From Gemmatimonadota bacterium (GTDB lineage Bacteria > Gemmatimonadota > Gemmatimonadetes > Longimicrobiales > Gaopeijiaceae): a stretch of DNA of 37,841 bases. The translations under genes and the position numbers were made by a program. How positions within the stretch are numbered: position 1 is the stretch's first letter; every line of letters begins with the position of its first letter. The stretch lies in assembly GCA_040882465.1 (NCBI GenBank), contig JBBEBG010000010.1, positions 1 to 37,841 on the forward strand, in the 5' to 3' direction. Shown one piece after another: positions 32,681 to 37,841 of this stretch. The notes beneath the pieces are model-generated. The model worked only from the letters and a program-made list of their open reading frames with translations, had not been told where the DNA came from and did not search any database.

Positions 32681-33177
32681 GGAGGCGGAAGGGTCGGATC
32701 CGGATCCCGCAGCACCGCTTCGGTCCGCACGGCGCGGTAGGCGCGAAGCCGCTCACGGATCCCCGCGTCTGCCGTGGCGAGAATTCCCGCGGCGAGGAGG
32801 GCTGCGTTGATCGCGCCGGCGCGGCCGATGGCGAGCACTCCCACCGGGATTCCCCCGGGCATCTGCACGATCGAAAGGAGCGAGTCGAGCCCCTGGAGCG
32901 CGCGCGACTGCACCGGAACGCCGAGGACCGGAAGGATCGATTTGCTCGCGAGCATCCCGGGGAGGTGGGCGGCGCCTCCCGCGCCCGCGACGATCACCTT
33001 GAGCCCCCTCGACTCGGCGGTCGAGGCGTATTCGAAGAGAAGGTCGGGGGTTCGGTGCGCGGAGACGATCCGGGATTCGTGCGGGATCTCGAGCGCCGAG
33101 AGGGTCTCGGCGGCGTGTGACATCGTCTCCCAATCCGACCGGGACCCCATGACGACGCCCACGAGCGGACCGGCCAT
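32677..33177 (-). CDS. purE: N5-CAIR mutase (PurE)
   Basis: This 166-residue PurE has the N-terminal [27 protein letters not shown] with the catalytic histidine, [14 protein letters not shown], and [20 protein letters not shown]. It moves the carboxyl group from N5 to C4 to give CAIR. It overlaps purK by 4 bp, and its start lies 6 bp after the stop of the DUF411 gene, so it may be transcribed with it. Length is normal. Confidence 0.97.
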   Translation of the reverse strand: MAGPLVGVVMGSRSDWETMSHAAETLSALEIPHESRIVSAHRTPDLLFEYASTAESRGLKVIVAGAGGAAHLPGMLASKSILPVLGVPVQSRALQGLDSLLSIVQMPGGIPVGVLAIGRAGAINAALLAAGILATADAGIRERLRAYRAVRTEAVLRDPDPTLPPP

Positions 33178-33183
33178 GCGGGG

Positions 33184-33762
33184 TTAGTTCCGGCCTTGCT
33201 GGGAGTAGACCCGGGTCCGGCCGTCGGAGGTGAAGAGGAGGACGTCGTAGGGCTGTACGATCCCGTCCACCTCCATCCCCGGCGAACCCACCGGCATCCC
33301 CGGCGCCGTGATCCCGCGCGCGGCGGGCGCTTCGGCGAGGAGCTGACGGATGACCTCTCCCGGCACATGTCCCTCGACGACGTACCCGTTCACGACCGCG
33401 CTATGGCAGGAGGAGAGCTCAGGACTGATCCCAAGCTCCCCTTTTTTCGCCCCGAGCTCCGCGTCACTCATGTAATGGAGCTCCGCTTCGAACCCGTGTT
33501 GGGCCAGGTGCTCGACCCACCCGGCGCAGCAGCCACAGGTCGGGGTCAGGTAAACCGTCATCGGGATGGCCTCGGTGCGCTCCAGCGAAATCGGCGACAT
33601 CGCCGGATCCGCGGGCCCCGAGGCTCCGAAAAGAGTTCCGGCCGGGGCCCCCGCCGCAGCGGCCAAAGGGGCTTCTTGAGACCGGTACCAGAGGACGCCC
33701 ACGGCCAGCACGACGACCGCGAGGAGGGCACCCCCGTAAATGAATGGCTTTCGATCGTGCAT
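33184..33762 (-). CDS. DUF411 metal-binding protein, membrane-anchored
   Basis: This 192-residue protein has an N-terminal hydrophobic anchor (FIYGGALLAVVVLAVGVLWY) and then a DUF411 domain with CGCC (76-79) in TPTCGCCAGWVEHL and a second conserved segment (SSCHSAVVNGYVVEGHVPG). DUF411 proteins are periplasmic and often linked to copper resistance. I use the ATG at 33762; a GTG at 33801 would add 13 polar residues before the anchor. It is upstream of purEK with a 6-bp gap and is divergent from an outer-membrane protein gene. Confidence 0.88.
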   Translation of the reverse strand: MHDRKPFIYGGALLAVVVLAVGVLWYRSQEAPLAAAAGAPAGTLFGASGPADPAMSPISLERTEAIPMTVYLTPTCGCCAGWVEHLAQHGFEAELHYMSDAELGAKKGELGISPELSSCHSAVVNGYVVEGHVPGEVIRQLLAEAPAARGITAPGMPVGSPGMEVDGIVQPYDVLLFTSDGRTRVYSQQGRN

Positions 33763-33976
33763 ATCCGTGCCCTGAAATGGTGTGTTCTCTAAGCTAGCCA
33801 CGGACTTGCATCCGGGCTACTGGCCCGGGGCTTGCAGGTTCCGACGGGGCAATTCGGACTTTCGCGTCCCTTATAAACAGATGTTTCGCATTTGGACGGT
33901 AATGGATAGATTTGGCTGGCCGCCGGCTCCCCGAGCCCCGGATTCCCCGAGGACGAGTTCAGAGGAGAAGAGCTTC

Positions 33977-35023
33977 ATGCCGCGTTCGCGCCCGACGGTG
34001 ATGTTCCTCCTGTCCATCGGCCTGTTGGCCTGCACCGGATCCGCGTCGGCCCAGCTTCCCGTGGAAGACTGGATGCCGCGTCCCGATGCCCGGGCCCCGG
34101 CAGGGATCTCCGAAGATGCCTTCCTCTCCCAGGGGGGGATCGAAGTCTCGTACACCTTCCGTGTGATGAGCTACGAAGATCTCCTCTTCGAGACCGACGA
34201 GATTCCTCCCATCCTCGTCCTGAGCGGGACACCACAGTGGCCGGCTTTCGACATGGTCCCGCTCTCGATGTCCCGTCAGCGGCACGAGTTCGAGGCACGC
34301 GTCGGACTTCTGGATTGGCTCGGCGCATCGGTCCGCGTCCCCTTCGTCTCGAACTCCGCCGAGTTGGCCACCGAAAATCTCGTGGGATCCCCTTCGGCCT
34401 CCGGCCTCGGAGACATCGAGTTTCATCTGCTTTACGCGTTGCACCAGGCCTGGCCCTATCGGGCGCACCTCTCGATCGGCGCCGCCGTCCCGACCGGGAG
34501 CGTGGAGGAGATCGGCCAGCTCCCGAATGCGCCTTTCGCGGACCAGCTCCTTCCTTATCCGCTTCAACCCGGAGACGGCACCCTGGTCCTCCTCCCGGGC
34601 GCGGCCTTCGTGGCGGAAAACGAGGCCGGGACGGTCGGAATCCGGGGGCATGCGCGGATCCCCATCGGGGAAAACGACCGGGGGTGGACTCGCGGGGGCG
34701 GCTTCGAAGGAAGTCTCTGGATGGCGTACCGCTTCACCGACTGGGTGAGCGGCTCGGTGCGCATCCACTTCCGGAAGACGGGGAGCATCGAGGGCTTCGA
34801 TCCCGACGTGGACCACCTGAGCAGTCCGATGGCCCACCCGGAGCTCCAGGGGGGGACGCGCATCGAGCTTCCGATCGGAATCAACATCCGCTTCGCAGAG
34901 GGCCCCCTCCGCCGCAATTTGATCCGGGCGGAGTTCCTCCTTCCGGTGCATCAGAACCTGGACGGACCGCAGCTCAAGGCGAAATACGGCGCTGCGTTCT
35001 CCTGGAGTGTGGGGATCATATAG
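33977..35023 (+). CDS. Outer-membrane beta-barrel protein (transporter-like)
   Basis: This 348-residue protein has a signal peptide (MPRSRPTVMFLLSIGLLACTGSASA). The mature part has alternating beta strands such as RQRHEFEARVGLLDWLGASVRVPF, GDIEFHLLYAL and LSIGAAVPTG, and it ends in a hydrophobic C-terminal strand (AAFSWSVGII), typical of outer-membrane barrels of the transporter/MetA-like type found near metal genes. The start has AGAGGAGAAG upstream; the longer frame from 33782 overlaps the DUF411 gene region. It is divergent from DUF411 across a 214-bp region, which hints at a shared metal-related role. Confidence 0.82.
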   Translation: MPRSRPTVMFLLSIGLLACTGSASAQLPVEDWMPRPDARAPAGISEDAFLSQGGIEVSYTFRVMSYEDLLFETDEIPPILVLSGTPQWPAFDMVPLSMSRQRHEFEARVGLLDWLGASVRVPFVSNSAELATENLVGSPSASGLGDIEFHLLYALHQAWPYRAHLSIGAAVPTGSVEEIGQLPNAPFADQLLPYPLQPGDGTLVLLPGAAFVAENEAGTVGIRGHARIPIGENDRGWTRGGGFEGSLWMAYRFTDWVSGSVRIHFRKTGSIEGFDPDVDHLSSPMAHPELQGGTRIELPIGINIRFAEGPLRRNLIRAEFLLPVHQNLDGPQLKAKYGAAFSWSVGII

Positions 35024-35076
35024 GAGCGCGAAAAACGCGTTCGCCCCTCGCGATCAGCCCGACTGCGCTGGAGCGA

Positions 35077-36363
35077 TTACCCCTCCACTCGCGCGAGGTG
35101 GTAGCTCTTTTTCCCGCGCCGGAACAAGAGGAAGCGCCCGTGCAGCGGGTCCGCCGAAACGAGCGTGCGGTGCGGATCGGTGACCCGCTCTCCGTTCAGG
35201 TAGATTCCCCCCTGCTCCAGCGCGCGACGGGCGTCCCCACGCGAAGTGGCGACCCCGGTCTCGGCGAGAAGGACGACGAGCTCGACTCCTTCACCGGACA
35301 GTCGTTCCTTGGAAAGCATGCTCGAAGGGACATCGGCGAAGATCTCCTCGACCTCTTCCGGAGAGAGCCCCTGCACTTCCCCACCGAAGAGAACCTGCGA
35401 GGCCTTCCGCACGCGGGCGACGGCGTCTTCCCCGTGTACGGTACGCGTCACTTCCGCGGCGAGCCGCTCCTGGGCTTCGCGCGCATCGGGTCGCTCTCCG
35501 GCGATCCGCTCCAGCGCCTCGATCTCCTCCCGCGAGAGGAGAGTGAAAAAGCGGAGGTTTCGCCCGGCGTCCGCATCCTCGGTGTTCAGCCAGTACTGGT
35601 AGAACTTGTACGGGGAAGTGCGTGCCGGATCGAGCCAGACGGCACCCTCTTCCGTCTTCCCGAACTTCGCTCCGGAGGCGGTGGTGATGAGCGGGAAGAC
35701 GACGCCGTAGGCCCTTTCCCCCGTGACCCGGCGCACGAGATCGATTCCTCCGGTGATGTTCCCCCATTGGTCGGCGCCCCCGAATTGGAAGCGGCACCCC
35801 TCGTCTTCGAAGAGGCGGAGGAAGTCGTAGGATTGGAGGAGGAGATAAGAGAACTCGGTGTAGCTGATCCCCGAGGCCTCGTCCTCGAGCCGACGCCGCA
35901 CCGAGTCCTTCCGGAGCATGGCGTTCACGGAGAAGTGCTTCCCGACCTCGCGGAGAAACTCGAGCATCCCGAGCCGACTCAGCCAGTCGCGGTTGTTCCG
36001 CATGCGCGCAGGGTTCGGCACGCCATCGAAGTCGAGGAAGGCCTCGAGCTGGCGGTAGATCGCCTCGGCGTTCGCGGCCGTCTCCGCGAGGGTGAGGAGT
36101 TTGCGCTCGGCGCTCTTCCCGGAAGGGTCTCCGATGAGTCCCGTCCCCCCGCCGACGAGCGCGATCGGACGGTGGCCGGCGCGTTGCAGATGCACGAGCC
36201 CCATGACCGGAACGAGATTTCCAACGTGCAGGGAAGCTGCGCTCGGATCGAACCCCGCGTACGCCGTCTGGACGCCCTCAGTGAGGGCCTCCTCCGCGCC
36301 CTCGGTCGCGTCGTGGAGCATCCCGCGCCAGCGGAGCTCCTCGAAGAAGGCAAGTCGGGACAT
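35077..36363 (-). CDS. tyrS: Tyrosyl-tRNA synthetase
   Basis: This 428-residue class I synthetase has HVGN (46-49, the HIGH element) and the KMSKS-equivalent KFGKTEEG near residue 232, typical of bacterial TyrRS. Other family segments are QTAYAGFDPSAASLHVGNL, FQFGGADQWGNITGGI and YKFYQYWLNTED. The C-terminal S4-like domain (GDARRALEQGGIYLNGERV) binds the tRNA. It charges tRNA-Tyr with tyrosine in the cytoplasm. The ATG has no clear ribosome binding site. It is probably alone in its transcript. Confidence 0.97.
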   Translation of the reverse strand: MSRLAFFEELRWRGMLHDATEGAEEALTEGVQTAYAGFDPSAASLHVGNLVPVMGLVHLQRAGHRPIALVGGGTGLIGDPSGKSAERKLLTLAETAANAEAIYRQLEAFLDFDGVPNPARMRNNRDWLSRLGMLEFLREVGKHFSVNAMLRKDSVRRRLEDEASGISYTEFSYLLLQSYDFLRLFEDEGCRFQFGGADQWGNITGGIDLVRRVTGERAYGVVFPLITTASGAKFGKTEEGAVWLDPARTSPYKFYQYWLNTEDADAGRNLRFFTLLSREEIEALERIAGERPDAREAQERLAAEVTRTVHGEDAVARVRKASQVLFGGEVQGLSPEEVEEIFADVPSSMLSKERLSGEGVELVVLLAETGVATSRGDARRALEQGGIYLNGERVTDPHRTLVSADPLHGRFLLFRRGKKSYHLARVEG

Positions 36364-36513
36364 GACGTTCAGGCTTTTTGGACGCGGCGGATCATGAGGG
36401 ACGGGTTTCCGAACATATGCGGCGGCCGCGCGCGGGAAAGGGGGCGGAGGCGCGCGCGCGGGAATTCCCGTGAGCCCTTCGCCTCGGCGTCGCGCCGCCG
36501 AGGTGCCGCGACC

Positions 36514-36978
36514 CTACCAATCGAGGAATCGGGCGGACTCCTCCGGAGTCGGGAGGGTGCAGGCCTCCTGCATCCCGGGAATCCTTCGGCGATAACGCGC
36601 GAAGAAGTCGTACGCCCAGTCGCGGAGAGGTCGTGGGATGAGCCGACCGAGGCGCGCCACCCCACCCCAAAAACCCCCGAGGTAGAGGCCCGCGGCGATC
36701 ACCGCCCCCGAGCGCGATTGAACCCGCTCAGGGTTGGCGCCTGCTCGGGGATCCAACCAGACCATGGAGTCCACTCCCGCGAGCTCGGGGTGGCGCCCGA
36801 CGACCTGCGCGGCGACCTCCCCCTGGAGACTCGCGAAGCGGACGGTCCGCCGGTCCTTGTCGCGGGCGAGGAGGAAACGCACGCTCCTCGTGCAAACGCC
36901 GCAGTCCCCGTCGTAGAGGAAGATCGGGCCCTCGTCGGTCACGGAGGCCCCGGAGCCTTTCGCCAGACTTTCATCCAT
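36514..36978 (-). CDS. DCC-family (DUF393) thiol-disulfide protein
   Basis: This protein of about 154 residues has the DCC signature YDGDCGVCTRSVRFLLARD near residue 22, in which D-x-D-C-x-x-C resembles a thioredoxin-type active site, and a C-terminal RRRIPGMQEACTLP. These proteins are predicted oxidoreductases with no firm role. The start is uncertain: ATG at 36978, GTG at 36942 or ATG at 37014. The last overlaps the divergent outer-membrane gene, and the GTG at 36942 leaves most room for promoters. Confidence 0.85.
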   Translation of the reverse strand: MDESLAKGSGASVTDEGPIFLYDGDCGVCTRSVRFLLARDKDRRTVRFASLQGEVAAQVVGRHPELAGVDSMVWLDPRAGANPERVQSRSGAVIAAGLYLGGFWGGVARLGRLIPRPLRDWAYDFFARYRRRIPGMQEACTLPTPEESARFLDW

Positions 36979-36995
36979 CCGAGCCGGAGCCGAGC

Positions 36996-37688
36996 ATGAA
37001 TTTTTCCCGAGCAACTTGGAAGGTGGCGCTGCCCACCCTAATCCTCATCCTTTCTCCCGGGTTCCTCCAGGGCCAGGACGGACCTCTGGGAATCTCGCCG
37101 GCGGTCGGGGTGACGATCGGCACCTCGGGGATCGGCGGGGAGCTGGGCGCGCGCCTGCATGAGCGGCTTGGGGCCCGGCTCGGCGTGAGCTGGATTCCGA
37201 TCGAGCCCGAGATCGACGAAGACGAACACGACGTAACGGGGAGCGCGGAGCTCCCGTCGCCGATCATTCGCCTGATGGCGGACTTCTTCCCCTGGGGCGG
37301 AAGCTTCCATCTCACGGCCGGGGTGGAACACTTCTCGGGCGGCCTGACGCTTCACGGAATTCCCTCCGACAGTGTCGCAATCGGAGACAGCAAATATTCC
37401 GCGGAAGAAATCGGGGAGATCGAGGGAAAGTTCTGGGGAAGTGAGACGGCTCCCTATTTTGGAATCGGTTGGCAGAAGGTGACCGGACGCGTGCAGCCCT
37501 ATTTCGAGCTCGGCGCGGCGCTGACGGGAGCACCGAAGGCCTCGATCCGAATCCTGGGCCCGGCCGGCGGGCAGGTGGACCTCGAAGAGGACCTGGAGGA
37601 GGAAATTCGGGAGATCGAAGACGACGCCTCGAGCTTTGTCGCTTACCCGCATCTGATGTTCGGGCTGCGGGTGCGGTTGGGGGGTTGA
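36996..37688 (+). CDS. Exported beta-barrel protein, unknown function
   Basis: This 230-residue protein has a signal peptide (WKVALPTLILILSPGFLQGQ). The mature part alternates short amphipathic strands (GELGARLHERLGARLGVSW, FHLTAGVEHFSGGLTL, YFGIGWQKV, PYFELGAALTGA) and ends in PHLMFGLRVRLGG, so it is probably a small outer-membrane barrel. An acidic segment (DLEEDLEEEIREIEDD) lies before the last strand. GGAG precedes the ATG by 7 bases. It is divergent from the DCC gene. Confidence 0.75.
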   Translation: MNFSRATWKVALPTLILILSPGFLQGQDGPLGISPAVGVTIGTSGIGGELGARLHERLGARLGVSWIPIEPEIDEDEHDVTGSAELPSPIIRLMADFFPWGGSFHLTAGVEHFSGGLTLHGIPSDSVAIGDSKYSAEEIGEIEGKFWGSETAPYFGIGWQKVTGRVQPYFELGAALTGAPKASIRILGPAGGQVDLEEDLEEEIREIEDDASSFVAYPHLMFGLRVRLGG

Positions 37689-37697
37689 GAGGCGCCT

Positions 37698-37841
37698 TCA
37701 GCCCGGGAGAACGCGCAGCCCCTCGAGCCGGGCCGCGACCGTGAGGCGTTCGTCGAAGGTGACGAGATCGGTGCCTTCCGTTCGCTCCGACCAGATCAGG
37801 GCCGCCGCGAGTTGCAGGGCGTCGGCGGCGCGGAGCGAGTG
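37698..37841 (-). CDS. PIN-domain protein (VapC-like), 3' end only
   Basis: The last 47 residues of a PIN domain run in from the right edge: LRAADALQLAAALI carries the third catalytic aspartate, and LVTFDERLTVAARLEGL matches the domain end. VapC proteins are toxin ribonucleases, usually next to an antitoxin gene upstream, which would be outside the window. The stop is at 37698-37700. Confidence 0.8.
   Translation of the reverse strand, partial: HSLRAADALQLAAALIWSERTEGTDLVTFDERLTVAARLEGLRVLPG

Noticed and set aside
34237-36999. 920-codon plus-strand frame
   Set aside because: It runs opposite tyrS and over parts of two other real genes and reads like GC-rich antisense; no domain is visible.
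1-37841. CRISPR array
   Set aside because: No series of regularly spaced repeats was seen at any point.

Overview
The window is a GC-rich bacterial chromosome segment, most likely from a member of the Gemmatimonadota. I infer this from gene style and not from a marker gene. Clues are the very long BTAD-type regulator fused to TolB-like, ATPase and TPR domains, the BlaI/BlaR1/TonB operon, the ADP/ATP-carrier-like protein with HEAT repeats and a cyclic-nucleotide domain, and the many lipoproteins and outer-membrane proteins of a diderm cell. Most real genes have a GGAGG-like ribosome binding site. There is no CRISPR array and no complete insertion sequence.

Layout. 1-1368: an island scar next to tRNA-Ala(TGC), with the 3' remnant of a tyrosine integrase (catalytic Tyr lost) and a HepT/MntA toxin-antitoxin pair. 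1434-10782 (minus strand): five genes in one direction, which in transcription order are a membrane protein with a duplicated peroxidase-like fold, a DyP-type haem peroxidase, a 1.3-kaa BTAD/AAA/TPR regulator, a TPR lipoprotein and a small lipoprotein. 10925-14514: a cytochrome P450, divergent from the peroxidase operon, meets a polytopic membrane patatin tail to tail. I regard 7.7-14.5 kb as the best candidate for an undescribed system: two haem oxidation enzymes, a membrane lipase and a dedicated membrane partner. 14658-15728: two small genes not previously called, a 24-base G/C homopolymer, a palindrome and a 165-bp MITE.

15764-21348 (plus strand): the nucleotide-transporter/HEAT/cNMP fusion, a histidine-kinase remnant, then an exported kinase-like protein followed 35 bp later by an exported PPP-type phosphatase. 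This may be an extracytoplasmic phosphorylation pair. 21476-21528 is a stray 53-bp copy of the start of the TPR lipoprotein gene. 21582-25449: an SLC13-type permease, a secreted alpha/beta hydrolase with a strong terminator, and an M50-type membrane protease. 25526-28577: a palindromic operator followed by blaI, blaR1 (fused to a TonB C-terminal domain) and a second TonB gene, then a structured intergenic region with a mini-ORF and a bidirectional terminator.

28606-37841: mostly housekeeping and metal genes. They are a thioredoxin-fold protein, a carboxylesterase, greA, a MerC-like/Fur-family (probably Zur-like) pair under a promoter with a Fur-type box, DUF411-purE-purK, two outer-membrane proteins, tyrS, a DCC-family protein, and the 3' end of a PIN-domain gene running off the right edge.
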